A stretch of DNA of 64,000 nucleotides from Nevskia sp. (GTDB lineage: Bacteria; Pseudomonadota; Gammaproteobacteria; Nevskiales; Nevskiaceae), in NCBI GenBank assembly GCA_023229645.1, contig JALNYU010000015.1:1-64000 (forward strand), read 5' to 3'. How positions within the stretch are numbered: position 1 is the stretch's first letter; the number at the start of each line of letters is the position of its first letter. Shown piece by piece: positions 1 to 9,258 of the stretch. Below the pieces are notes generated by a model. That model did not search any database. It saw nothing but the letters and a program-made list of their open reading frames with translations, and was not told where the DNA came from. Made by a program: the position numbers and the translations under genes.

Positions 1-148
1 CGCTCAAGCGCCATCATCCGCATTTCTTCCAACGCCGATCGCGATACCCTTCTTCCGTCTCTCTTCATGTCGGGTTGGACAAACACTTCGCCCTTATTGT
101 TCCCTAATATACTGACTTATTAGTAATTCTGTTGCAGAGCACCGCAAC

Positions 149-176
149 AAAAAGGGGGATCTGGAAAGATCCCCCT
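149..176 (-). terminator. Rho-independent terminator of haloperoxidase 1
   Basis: Nine-base arms (153-161 and 168-176, core GGGGGATC/GATCCCCC) enclose a six-base loop. Read on the minus strand the hairpin is followed by a run of five U. It lies about 50 bases past the stop of the minus-strand haloperoxidase gene. Bases 1-148 show no gene I can support. Confidence 0.8.
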
Positions 177-226
177 CAACAACACCCCCGTTAACGGCGC
201 GTTTTTAGGCGCCGCATGCCAACGGC

Positions 227-2023
227 TTAGACTTTAATCGTCGTGCCGTCGAACTTGGTTAGGCTCCACCCGTTGAACCCACCACTCGGGAAGCTGCCCT
301 TCGTTTCGTTATAGGTATGGAACTGATCTTTCAGAATGCTAATCGCCAACTGCTCACCGAGTTTCAGCGATTCGATATGGTCCGAACGCCAATGCACGCC
401 CGCGATGTTGCGGGATAGCGAGATATTCGCGGCGATTTTGTTCAACTCGCCACCGACCGTGAGACTACCGGCATCAGCGCCCGTATATGGAACGAGCCGA
501 GTTGGATCGTTGACGTCGGGCACCACTGGATTTGCGATCGGCGCCGACTCATCGAAGAACGCCTTTAACACCGTGACACAACAGGCGGCGACGGTGGCAT
601 GACCGGCACCATAAGCCGGATGGGTCGGCGAACCTTCGGGGAACGCCATCGGCAACAACCACGTACCCTGCCCGCTGTTTAGTGTTGAATTCCGTGCGAA
701 TATTTTCGGCAATACAGTCGAGCTGAATAAATCCTGGTGCAGCGGATACCGCCCCGGATGCGTGCGCTGAACTTCGATACGACCGGCAAACTCTTCCGGC
801 CTCAGACGCCGGTGCACCGACCATTTCTGGTACCACACTGCTTTTAACGCACGGGTTGCCACTTCAGTAACGAGCGACAACACATGCGGCCCACCGAAAG
901 TGCCGAAGCCTGCCTGCACGCGCGACGGCGTCTGCGAGGGGCCGCCTGCGCCGCCTTCCGGCGTCGGGCCGTAGGGATTATCGCCCCAAGGCAAGCCGTG
1001 GCCGAGCATGAATAGCGTCGCAACTTGATACGCTTGATAAAGCGCATCGATATGAACATAGGTTGAGGCGTCGCGGCCAGTCGTCATGTACCGGCGGCCG
1101 GGAACAAAAGATTGCGGCCCGGGCGCCACACCGTTCTGAACGCTTAGCCAAGACGAAAAACTGCTCATGTAGTCGACGCCGGGGCTGGCAACAACAACCC
1201 GCGAGTCGATAACCTGGGCCCCGTAGTTCACGTCGCCAAACATAAACTGCGAGATATAGGGGCCAACTTCGGTGCCTGGGATTCCTCCGCGGAACAGCGT
1301 GGCGGGCGTAACCTTGCCGCCCACTTTCGGGCCTTTGAAGTTCGATAATTTCGAAAGATCATCAGCAGCCGCGCTGACCAGCGGTGCAAATTGGCTATTT
1401 GGATTTGTGTATTCGGTGAATGGCACATCGCGCAACAGCGCCATCCAGTAATTTTCGACAATTTCACCGACCTCTTCGGCACTGCTGAAGCCGGGCGCTG
1501 GGGGAATTGCCAGATGGTGGGAGTCCGCGCCTTCGATATCGAATGCCAACGCCGACTGCGGATCCACCAGGCGCCGCTGCTTCGTCGGATCGGTGCTACC
1601 TAGTGGAATTGCTTCGAAATCCTGAGGCCGCCCGGTTGAGAGCGCCTTCACGAGCGCGTTGTAAGCCGCGACATCGGGCTCGCCAAGCGCGTTGTGCGGC
1701 AAGCCCTTCGAGAAATTACCGATCTTCGCGGCGTAAAGCTCTTCGTCCCCATTGGTCAGATGCGCGGGGATGGGCTTGGCGCGCTCCGCGAGCGCAGCCT
1801 GAGTGCGGATCAGCAACGACGTATTGGCACGTTGGGTGGGCGTCTGCGGATCAACGGCAACGGCTTCTGCAACTTTCGGCAAGCCAACGGCGCCAATCGC
1901 AGCCGTTGCTGCCGCGACGCTACCCAGGCCACCGAGAAATTTCCGACGGGCACTGGATTCCGGTGCATTTCCAATCTCGGCGCATTCGCCGCCACCAACG
2001 ATTTCTGTATGTGTTTTATTCAT
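227..2023 (-). CDS. Tat-exported vanadium-dependent haloperoxidase, paralogue 1
   Basis: This 598-aa protein belongs to the vanadium-dependent haloperoxidase branch of the PAP2/acid phosphatase fold. Such enzymes use hydrogen peroxide to oxidise halide, and some relatives are phosphatases. The vanadate pocket is visible: K400 and R408 in a KWSVHRRLRP segment, H475 in GAGH, and R538 and H544 in SRNIAGVHW, with the same Arg-to-His spacing as fungal vanadium chloroperoxidase. The N-terminus carries a twin-arginine signal (RRKFLGG, residues 26-32) and an alanine-rich hydrophobic stretch ending near AEA, so folded export to the periplasm is expected. I start at MNKTHTEIV (2023) because it places the Tat motif normally; an in-frame extension to 2080 adds nothing recognisable. 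It closely resembles 5262..7040 along its whole length. Halide specificity cannot be read from sequence. Confidence 0.88.
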   Translation of the reverse strand: MNKTHTEIVGGGECAEIGNAPESSARRKFLGGLGSVAAATAAIGAVGLPKVAEAVAVDPQTPTQRANTSLLIRTQAALAERAKPIPAHLTNGDEELYAAKIGNFSKGLPHNALGEPDVAAYNALVKALSTGRPQDFEAIPLGSTDPTKQRRLVDPQSALAFDIEGADSHHLAIPPAPGFSSAEEVGEIVENYWMALLRDVPFTEYTNPNSQFAPLVSAAADDLSKLSNFKGPKVGGKVTPATLFRGGIPGTEVGPYISQFMFGDVNYGAQVIDSRVVVASPGVDYMSSFSSWLSVQNGVAPGPQSFVPGRRYMTTGRDASTYVHIDALYQAYQVATLFMLGHGLPWGDNPYGPTPEGGAGGPSQTPSRVQAGFGTFGGPHVLSLVTEVATRALKAVWYQKWSVHRRLRPEEFAGRIEVQRTHPGRYPLHQDLFSSTVLPKIFARNSTLNSGQGTWLLPMAFPEGSPTHPAYGAGHATVAACCVTVLKAFFDESAPIANPVVPDVNDPTRLVPYTGADAGSLTVGGELNKIAANISLSRNIAGVHWRSDHIESLKLGEQLAISILKDQFHTYNETKGSFPSGGFNGWSLTKFDGTTIKV

Positions 2024-3641
2024 GAATAGACCCCACTCTCTCGATATGAATTCAAGTTGGCCAACAAATAGCAACATCAAACAGAAATGGGTTTCGCAGC
2101 AGAACGTGAAGATTGTATTTTTATATTTAAAATTATTTAATTAAAATAAAACAATTATTTAAAACCAACATTGTCGAATTTATTATTCTATTTTTATTCT
2201 ATATTCCATTATTTGTTGATTTTATTTCTGCCCCTTTACGCCGCCACTGTTAAACCATCTTTGTCTGCCAAGTAGAATTAACAGTCGATTTATAGAGTGT
2301 CAACGGAACTGGTTCACACATTCAAAATAAATTTAATAGACTCTGATTCAATTTTCATATTTTATGCAAACACGATCTATCGCGCTGCGCTATTTTCATT
2401 AATTTACTTTTATTTTCATTAAGTTAATGAAATGTATAATTTCAGTTTACTGAATCATTCCACATATTATTATCCGGCCAACACTCTGTTTTTATTGCAG
2501 CGCAAGATAACGATTTTTATTTATGAGGCATGACGCTTTCTTCAAAATCAAAGCCTTGCGCAAATAAAACACCTGAATCGCCCGAATACGCTATTATTGA
2601 TCCGGCCATTAAGCACTTGAATAAAGACAGTGCAATGCCAAACCGGATGCCGCACTTCCGAGAAAGCGAGAAATGGCCGAATCAATAACGAGGCGTCCAA
2701 ACAACACGCGTCCGGTAAATATTTATGCGGTCAAGCACGCTCATGCCGGCGGATCTACAGCTTCCGCTTTAGTTGAAATGTTGCGAATTGACTGCCCGAA
2801 AAAATGCCCACTGGTTTGATTCTCTCCGCCACAACACAGCGGCAAGCGCGGGCTTGAACGAGAAACCGACGGATAAGCTCCGAACAATGATCACGCCCTC
2901 TACTGTTCGGGTTCGAGCGACGCGCGCAGCCGAGCGCCAATAAAAAAATAGCTGCCACGGCGTCGAGTTTGCTTGTCATCGTTCCGAGGCGCGCACGGTT
3001 CAGTGCCGCACTGGAACGCCAGGGCATGGCACGACCGCGCTCGCAAGGTCCCTGATCTTTACGCCTCGCGAAAGCGCTTTAATACTTCGCCCATATTTAA
3101 CGAGGAAGGTCACGCGTTTGAGCTTCGGCAATGCGCAGAGCTCGCTGGATAACCGGTGCGGCCTCCGATGGGCCATTAACCGCATACCCCAGACGAAATA
3201 ACACTTAGGCCGGTATCAAATGGCACAGCCAAGCCACATCCATTTACCCTTTGAAAATCGATTTTGCTACTACTTAGGCATTGTGCCGCATGGCGCATGA
3301 GGACTGCACCCAGCCGGGAGACCCCGCCGTCTTAGCCCCAAGCAAACCGACTAATAGCACCGAATATTCCACGCTTACTCGTGCAAACAAGCCCTAAAAA
3401 TAAGAAAAATGTCGTAACAATGTAATATTAACGTCGATATTGCTTAGGGAGCTTTAAACATTGCCAAAGTCCGAGCGTTACTGCCATAGGAATTATTATT
3501 TATTTGTTAATCAAATAGATATGATTTAATTTTTCGCTCTATTTGGCGATTATTATCATTGACAGTACGGCCTCTGGAAGTTATGGTTTCGAGGACTACT
3601 TAAATTTAGTCACGAATTCTGCTGTATTTTCCGAGAACCTT
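2024..3641. other. Long intergenic region, AT-rich, with one mobile-repeat copy
   Basis: This is a 1.6-kb gap between the divergently read haloperoxidase 1 and BON lipoprotein genes. Bases 2090-2460 are visibly AT-rich and should hold the haloperoxidase promoter. A 95-bp terminal-inverted-repeat element occupies 2594-2688. The possible minus-strand reading frames at 2755-3185 have no homology I recognise and no convincing ribosome binding site. I see no RNA gene here. Confidence 0.6.
2594..2688 (+). repeat. MITE/REP-like 95-bp element, copy 1
   Basis: The ends are 17-base inverted repeats, TTATTGATCCGGCCATT at the left and its complement with one mismatch at the right. The body has no reading frame. 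Aligned by eye, the whole element differs at only 3 of 95 positions from the reverse complement of 42526..42620. A diverged third copy lies at 42415..42507. Size, terminal repeats and absence of a gene fit a MITE or long REP-type element. No obvious target-site duplication was seen. Confidence 0.8.
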
Positions 3642-3950
3642 ATGAAGAAACAGTATTTAGCAATTGCCCTTGCCGCCTGCACGGTGTTTTTCTCAGCTTG
3701 CTCGCAGCCGCCACCGCCGGATGACGCAGATCTCATATTTAAAGTTAAAACTGCCTACATAAACGATGCCGATCTGTTTAGGCTGGGCCACGTTTCGATC
3801 GCCAGCGAAAAAGGCGTGATTATTTTGACCGGTACGGTCCCCGAGCAAGCACTGAAAGATCGTGCTCAGAAACTAACCGAAGAGGTCAAGGGAATTAGAG
3901 GGATTAAAAACGAAATCGAAGTGAAATACGTTTTTACCGAGAAACCTTAA
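3642..3950 (+). CDS. Small BON-domain lipoprotein
   Basis: This 102-aa protein has a lipoprotein-like signal (Lys-Lys, hydrophobic stretch, FFSAC with C20 as the lipidated residue; Phe at -3 is not the commonest lipobox residue). A single BON domain follows at about residues 27-97, with the alternating pattern of a D-A-D-L-type helix, VSIASEKGVIILTGTVP and KGIRGIKNEIEV. BON domains (as in OsmY) are thought to bind membranes or other envelope ligands, so a periplasmic stress or envelope role is likely. Start at 3642 is chosen because it begins the signal sequence; the frame is open for 33 codons upstream without signal-like content. A strong terminator follows directly. Confidence 0.8.
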   Translation: MKKQYLAIALAACTVFFSACSQPPPPDDADLIFKVKTAYINDADLFRLGHVSIASEKGVIILTGTVPEQALKDRAQKLTEEVKGIRGIKNEIEVKYVFTEKP

Positions 3951-3959
3951 TGGCCTCCC

Positions 3960-3992
3960 AAAAAGCGCTTGCTTTACCGCAAGCGCTTTTTT
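3960..3992. terminator. Bidirectional rho-independent terminator
   Basis: Perfect 13-base arms (3960-3972 and 3979-3991) flank the loop TTTACC. The arms begin with A5 and end with T5, so the hairpin can stop both the plus-strand BON gene (ending 3950) and the minus-strand HEAT-repeat gene (ending 4006). Confidence 0.93.
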
Positions 3993-4005
3993 GATCTACT
4001 TCAGC

Positions 4006-5034
4006 TTATTTTTTCGGCGTTACTTTAGTGATTGCGTACCGCGCTGCGATCCGCACATCGACATCTTTATCGTTCTTGACCGCCTCATTCAGTGCCGGAA
4101 TCGATGCCTTGGCATCGGTCCCGATCGCCACTAAGGCGTAAGTCGTGAAGACGCGCACCTGCTTTGCTTTATCCTGCAGAGCAAGAATCAGAGCAGGAAC
4201 TGCCGATTTCGCCGGCGGCCCAATAATCTCCAGCGCTTTTACTGCGGCGAAACGATCGCGCCAATCTTCAGAAGCAAGCATTTCTGCTAAAGCCTTTACC
4301 GCATCAGCCGAACCCAGCTTACCGAGCGAAAGCGCCGCGAACGACCGCACACCTTCATCGCTATCTTTAACCGTTTTCAGTAACGGATGTACCGCCGCAA
4401 TTGCACCAGGACCAATCTTGCCCACCGCCTCAGCCGCAGCCGACCGAACGTTTTCCGAAGGGTCGGTCAACGCCTCGATTAATGCGGGCGTCGCAGAAGC
4501 TGCATCGGGCCCAAGATTGCCAATGGCCCCGCCAGCAGTCCAACGTACGCTGTCGTCCTTGTCCTTCAACGCGACGACTAAAGCAGGTAGAGCCGCCTTT
4601 GCCTTGGGTCCGATGCCCGCCAAAGCCTGTGCAACGGCTGAACGTACGGTCGGGTCCGGGTCTTTCAACATCGTAATCAGCGCCGGCACCGCAGTCTTGG
4701 CATCGGTATCGATTCTGGCGATGGCGCCAGCGGAGAATAGGCGGACTACGGAATCCGTATCCTTAATCGACTGCAGCAAAGCCGGCATCGCCGCCTTGGC
4801 GTCAACCGCATAGTCGGAAAGGCTATGGGCCGCTTGCGCACGGACATTTGCGTCGCTGGATTTCAGCGCTTTAATGAAACCTTCGACGGCGATTGCCGCG
4901 TCTTTAATGTGCTCAACGGGCTCGGCAGTCTGTTGCGCCCAACTCGCCGGTGCAGCAGCTAGCAAACAAGCAGCGAGCAGGCAGGCGATGCCTTGTCTTC
5001 CGGCACCGCGAAAAAATAGTTTGGTCGTGTCCAT
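4006..5034 (-). CDS. Secreted HEAT-repeat protein
   Basis: This 342-aa protein has a Sec signal peptide (hydrophobic LLAACLLAAAPASWAQ, cleavage near residue 32). About eight HEAT/PBS-lyase-like repeats of 36-38 residues follow, with the recurrent pattern D-P-D-x-x-V-R-x-x-A-A-x-A-L-x-x-I-G-P-x-A-x-x-A-V-P-A-L. HEAT solenoids are protein-binding scaffolds; no catalytic residues are seen. I start at MDTTKLFF (5034), which begins the signal peptide; an in-frame extension to 5169 is unlikely because a hairpin lies inside it. It sits immediately downstream of, and on the same strand as, haloperoxidase 2, so the two may be linked functionally. The partner is unknown. Confidence 0.85.
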   Translation of the reverse strand: MDTTKLFFRGAGRQGIACLLAACLLAAAPASWAQQTAEPVEHIKDAAIAVEGFIKALKSSDANVRAQAAHSLSDYAVDAKAAMPALLQSIKDTDSVVRLFSAGAIARIDTDAKTAVPALITMLKDPDPTVRSAVAQALAGIGPKAKAALPALVVALKDKDDSVRWTAGGAIGNLGPDAASATPALIEALTDPSENVRSAAAEAVGKIGPGAIAAVHPLLKTVKDSDEGVRSFAALSLGKLGSADAVKALAEMLASEDWRDRFAAVKALEIIGPPAKSAVPALILALQDKAKQVRVFTTYALVAIGTDAKASIPALNEAVKNDKDVDVRIAARYAITKVTPKK

Positions 5035-5129
5035 AACAATACCCAAGTAGTTGCGTACCGAAATCGGACGTAGTGCGCCGATCCAGCGGTTCGTAAATTT
5101 AGAAAACGATGTTTGCGATTGCGGTATGC

Positions 5130-5160
5130 AAAGAGGCCGGCCTTGATGACCGGCCTCTTT
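5130..5160. terminator. Terminator-like hairpin after haloperoxidase 2
   Basis: Eleven-base perfect arms (AAAGAGGCCGG and its complement) enclose a nine-base loop. Only three T follow on either strand, so it is a weaker terminator than the ones at 149 and 3960. It separates haloperoxidase 2 (ending 5262, minus) from the HEAT-repeat gene (starting 5034, minus). Confidence 0.55.
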
Positions 5161-5261
5161 GACCAACATCGCGTAACTACTTTAGCGGTAAAACCGCGTT
5201 TTTACGCGAAAACAACGACCTCTTGACGCGAATATCACGACCTCCCCGTTGCAGGGATGGC

Positions 5262-7040
5262 TTATACGGTGATCTTCGTGCCGTCCAGCTTGGTGAACGT
5301 GAAGCCTTTGAAGCCGCCGCCAGGGCCGCTGCCCTTGACCTGGTTGTACGTGCGGTACTGGTCGCGCAGGATGCTGATGCCAACCTGCTCGCCGAGCAAC
5401 ATCGATTCACGCTGGTCACCGCGCCAATGCACACCGGCATGGTCACGGCCGTAGGCGATGTTGGTAGCGACTTTGTTCAGCTCGCCGCCCACCGTCAGGC
5501 TGCCAGCATCGGCGCCCGTGTACGGAACCAGCGTCGTGCCGTCGGCTGACGGAACAACCGGGTTCGGGATGATGGCGTTTTCGTCGAAGAACGCTTTCAA
5601 CACCGTGATGCACGCACCGGCAACCGTCGCGTGGCCGGAGCCGTAGGACGGGTGAGTCGGCGAACCTTCCGGGAAAGCCTGATTCAGCAGGTATGTACCC
5701 TGACCGCCGTTCAGCGCGGCGTTGCGAGCAAAGACCGCCGGCAACACGGCCGAGTTGGTGACATCCGCGTGCGGCGCCGGGTAACGGCCCGGGTTCGTAC
5801 GCAGAACTTCCATCACGCCACCCGCGCGTTCCGGACGGCCACGACGATGCACTGACCACTTCTGGTACCAGATGTGGTGCAGAGCGCGGGTTGCAACTTC
5901 GCAAACCAGCGTCAGGATGTGCGGGCCACCGAAGGTGCCGAAACCAGCCTGGACGCGCGACGGGATCGCCGACGGTTGGCCTGGGCCGTCTTCCGGCGTC
6001 GGGCCGTACGGATTGCCCTTGTTGTACGGAACGCGGGTGTTCAACAACACCAGCGCTGCCGTCAGGTAGGCTTGGTACAGCGCGTCAACGTGGACGAAGC
6101 TCGCGATGTCACGGCCGTTCAGGATGTAACGGGTGCCTGGCGTGATCGCCGGGGCGCCCGGTTGTACGCCATTCTGGACCGACAGGTAGGACGCGAAATT
6201 CGACATGTAGTCGACGCCCTGGGTAGCGATGAACACGCGGGTGTCGATTGTCTGCGCGCCGTAGCCGACGGTGCCGAACAAGAACTGCGAAATCAGCGGG
6301 CCGGCGCTGGCGCCCGGCTCAATGCCGCGGAACAGCGTTTGCGCGGTGACGCGGCCGTTGATCTTCGGACCACGGAAATCCGACAAACGGTTGAGGTCAG
6401 CGATGGCCTGCTGCGCCAGCGGGTTCGTGGCGTACTGGGTGAACGGCACGTCGCGCATCAGGGACTGCCAATACAGCTCGACCAGTTCGCCCGCGTATTC
6501 AGCGCTGGTGTACAGCGGAACCGGCGGAACTGCGAGGTGGTGAGAGTCGGCGCCTTCCAGATCGAATGCCAGCGCGGCTTGCGGATCGATCAAACGACGC
6601 TGTAGGGCCGGATCCGGGCTGCCTAGCGGGATGGCTTCGAAATCAGCCGGCTTGCCGGTGCTCATCGCCTTGACCAGCGCGTTGAACGCGGCGGGGTTGA
6701 CTTCACCGAACTGGTTATGTGGCAGGCCCTTCGAGAAGCTGGCGATCTTCGTCGCGTAGCGTTCTTCGTCGCCGTTGGTCGGGTGAGCCGGAATCGGCAA
6801 CGCGCGTTCGGCCAAGGCGGCCTGGGTACGGATCAACAACGAGGTGTTGGCGCGCTGAATCGGGCTCTGAGGGCCGACTTCAACGGCTTCCGCCAACTTC
6901 GGCAGGCCAACGGTCGCGACGGCGGCCGTGGCAGCAGCAACGCCGCCCAGCCCACCGAGGAATTTACGGCGGCTCGACGACGTTAGCTCGCTTGCGGTTT
7001 CAACTTGGCTTTCCGAAGAAAGCCCTTGCTTCTTACTCAT
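5262..7040 (-). CDS. Tat-exported vanadium-dependent haloperoxidase, paralogue 2
   Basis: This 592-aa paralogue of 227..2023 has the same architecture: a twin-arginine signal (SSRRKFLGG, residues 22-30), a long helical N-terminal region and a C-terminal vanadate-binding core. Key residues are K394 and R402 (KWSVHRRGRP), H470 (GSGH), and R532 and H538 (GRDHAGVHW), with spacing identical to the first paralogue. The start at 7040 is supported by a GGGAG ribosome binding site a few bases upstream. Predicted function is peroxide-dependent halide oxidation, or a phosphatase-like reaction, in the periplasm. The two copies differ mostly in the variable loop before the VQAGFGTFGGPH segment, consistent with an old duplication. 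Confidence 0.88.
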   Translation of the reverse strand: MSKKQGLSSESQVETASELTSSSRRKFLGGLGGVAAATAAVATVGLPKLAEAVEVGPQSPIQRANTSLLIRTQAALAERALPIPAHPTNGDEERYATKIASFSKGLPHNQFGEVNPAAFNALVKAMSTGKPADFEAIPLGSPDPALQRRLIDPQAALAFDLEGADSHHLAVPPVPLYTSAEYAGELVELYWQSLMRDVPFTQYATNPLAQQAIADLNRLSDFRGPKINGRVTAQTLFRGIEPGASAGPLISQFLFGTVGYGAQTIDTRVFIATQGVDYMSNFASYLSVQNGVQPGAPAITPGTRYILNGRDIASFVHVDALYQAYLTAALVLLNTRVPYNKGNPYGPTPEDGPGQPSAIPSRVQAGFGTFGGPHILTLVCEVATRALHHIWYQKWSVHRRGRPERAGGVMEVLRTNPGRYPAPHADVTNSAVLPAVFARNAALNGGQGTYLLNQAFPEGSPTHPSYGSGHATVAGACITVLKAFFDENAIIPNPVVPSADGTTLVPYTGADAGSLTVGGELNKVATNIAYGRDHAGVHWRGDQRESMLLGEQVGISILRDQYRTYNQVKGSGPGGGFKGFTFTKLDGTKITV

Positions 7041-7910
7041 AGTTTAAAACTCCCATGTCCAATGAATAACAGCTGTGTTTCCCAATTTACGGCCAGGGCT
7101 CCGACGTCGTAAAAATCAAGTATTCAATTGATATAAAAGAGATTTATAAAAAATCAACTTAGATACGACTTGATACTAAAATTAACACAAACGTAATTAA
7201 AACCCGGTTACTGCAAGATCATAAATTTACAAAATCTATCGATAAGTTACGATTCTTAGTGTTCGCTTTCGATGATGCCGAAATTATCACGCCAATAAGA
7301 CAATTTAAAGAGCGCTGAGCTGGTTTTTCTCAACAACTGTGTAGAGTATTTATATGACAGCGGCGTCAGTATTGAGAAATGTTAATGACACCAGATTCAT
7401 GTTTACATGACTGTTTATTCACGATGACCCAACACTTTACTGACAAAACGTAGTTCCACCCAACGATCATTGGTAGCTTACGCCCCCAGCATAATTTTAT
7501 AATTTAAATGCCATAAGGCTGGAATTACTAAATCTTATTTATAATTTTAAATTTTACGGCGCCGATATAATCGCAATTTAAGCATTGAACGTACCAATTT
7601 TTCTGCTGAGCACGTGGCACAGACAACCTGTGTCGAAGACCTCGGTGCTGCGGATTTCGCCCTATTCGATACGCTAGCGGCAGCGGCCGCCAAAAACTAA
7701 AGCGAAAATTTACGTTTTGTTTGCTTTTTTTATGAGGCCAGCTATCCCGGCTACGCTCGAGGCGATGGCGATCCCCTGCAGGACCCAACGCTGCGGAAGT
7801 TTTTCAGCGTCTAACTTTATCGAATCGCCGGCCAACATTCTGCACAGCGCGTCACACTACGCACAGCAGTTACCATAAAAACAAAAAACGGGCTTGATTC
7901 CGATGCCGCT
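7041..7910. other. Non-coding gap between haloperoxidase 2 and glycogen operon
   Basis: About 870 bases without a supported gene. The first 500 bases upstream of haloperoxidase 2 are AT-rich and probably hold its promoter and regulatory sites. A frame at 7528-7788 (minus) lacks a recognisable domain and its codon pattern is unlike the neighbours. A T-rich stretch on the minus strand near 7880 just beyond the glycosyltransferase stop may help end the glycogen operon, but no strong stem is seen. Confidence 0.5.
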
Positions 7911-9251
7911 TTAGGCCCAGCTTGGCGCCGTGGCGTAACGACCACCGATCAGCGCATACAGCGGCGCCGCGGCAATGATCAGCAGCCCATCAAACGGCAC
8001 CCGAAAGCGCACTTCGGCGATCGATAGAAAAACCGCTGCCGCGACGCCGATGATCGGCGCCAGCAGCAGCCATTCCGGCAGACTATCTTGCTTGCCACGC
8101 AACATTGCTGGTGCTCGCCGTGCAAACACGATCAGCGCCGGGAACAAAATCAAGGCATCGAAAAATTTTTGCGACCATGCTCCGATGTCAAAGCCTCGGT
8201 AAACCGCCGCAGGCCATAACGTCTGGCGCCCGAATAAAGTGCCGACATTTTCCAAGCTGAGCTTGAGCGCTGCGGCCGGATGCAGGCGGATCCAATCGCT
8301 GGCAACGCGCAAATTGAGCGTGCTGTCATAAGGACCGAAATCGAAGTCGGCCGACGCTGTGTAGCCGCGCGTCGCGCTTTCCACCGCAGTGAAGTACATC
8401 GTGATGCCACGCGGCCTGTCGTGCCAGCGAAATTCTCCGGTCTCGCCGTAGTGCCCCATCAAGACGTTCATCGCGAGATTGTTCGAGACCAGGCAAAACC
8501 GCCCCTCGTTGAGCCGGGTGCAGCGCTGGCTCAGCGGCACGATTAATAGTGTGAACCCGATCACCACACCGAACGCCATCGGCCAGCCGCCGTGGCCACC
8601 GTATTTTTTTGCGAATACCAGCCAAACCACTGCCGTGCAAATTGCCGGCAGCACAATCGTATTCTTGAACGCCGCCGCGAGTGCTAGCGCGATGCCCGCG
8701 GCGAGCGCCCAGCGCAACGCAGCAATACCCGCCGCCTGCCCGGCGCGCAGCAGGCTATAAAAACTGAGCAGGCTGAGAAAGGTAAAGACGTTCTCAGCGA
8801 GGAATAGCGCCGCATAGTGTGTAAACGGGAAATACAACGTAGCCAGCACCAGCGCTGCCACAGCCGCGCCATTGCCGTACAGGCGCCGCGCCATTTGCCA
8901 GATCAGCGCCATAACACCGAGCGCAATCAACCACTGCCCAATTGCCGCTAAAGCCCAGCTCGGATCGACGCGGTAGAGCGCGGCGAAAAACATTGAAGCG
9001 CCGGGCGGATACAGCGTATCGGCGATATATTCGGGCACGCCAGCGGCGCTACGCAGCGCCCGGTCGACGTAGCCCTGCATATCGCTATAAATATGCTGCG
9101 TTGCCGGGTGGATCACCAAAATATAGATGAGCCGGCCCAGCCCGCCGCCGAGCCAACACGCCCAAATGATCGCCCGCTGCATTCTGTTTAAAGGTGACAC
9201 CAGCGTATGCGGCGCGTTGCCGACGATTCCGCTACCCATAGCGCTGCGCAA
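7911..9251 (-). CDS. GT-C-fold integral membrane glycosyltransferase (GT39/ArnT-like)
   Basis: This 446-aa polytopic membrane protein has about ten hydrophobic segments. The first periplasmic loop contains the acidic motif YSDMQGY (D57-D58 region) typical of polyprenyl-phosphate-sugar-dependent GT-C enzymes, followed by the LYPPGASMFFAALY segment seen in dolichyl-phosphate-mannose-mannosyltransferase-like proteins. It probably moves a sugar from a lipid carrier to an envelope acceptor. It begins only 7 bases after malQ ends on the same strand, so it is the last gene of the glgB-glgX-malQ unit, an unusual partner for cytosolic glycogen enzymes. The start may be MRSAMGSG (9251) or the Met four codons later. 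Acceptor unknown. Confidence 0.72.
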   Translation of the reverse strand: MRSAMGSGIVGNAPHTLVSPLNRMQRAIIWACWLGGGLGRLIYILVIHPATQHIYSDMQGYVDRALRSAAGVPEYIADTLYPPGASMFFAALYRVDPSWALAAIGQWLIALGVMALIWQMARRLYGNGAAVAALVLATLYFPFTHYAALFLAENVFTFLSLLSFYSLLRAGQAAGIAALRWALAAGIALALAAAFKNTIVLPAICTAVVWLVFAKKYGGHGGWPMAFGVVIGFTLLIVPLSQRCTRLNEGRFCLVSNNLAMNVLMGHYGETGEFRWHDRPRGITMYFTAVESATRGYTASADFDFGPYDSTLNLRVASDWIRLHPAAALKLSLENVGTLFGRQTLWPAAVYRGFDIGAWSQKFFDALILFPALIVFARRAPAMLRGKQDSLPEWLLLAPIIGVAAAVFLSIAEVRFRVPFDGLLIIAAAPLYALIGGRYATAPSWA

Positions 9252-9258
9252 TATAAAA

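Noticed and set aside
2755..3185. Two overlapping minus-strand frames (90 and 61 aa), one with a faint lipobox-like LLALGC.
   Set aside because: Lipobox is poor, no Shine-Dalgarno, Arg-rich composition, no recognisable domain; treated as non-coding.
5874..6605. Long plus-strand frame of 243 codons opposite haloperoxidase 2.
   Set aside because: It lies entirely antisense to a gene with clear catalytic motifs; its Arg/Gln/Val-rich sequence is typical of a shadow frame in GC-rich DNA.
7528..7788. Minus-strand 86-aa frame upstream of haloperoxidase 2.
   Set aside because: Basic, low-complexity composition with no domain or ribosome binding site.
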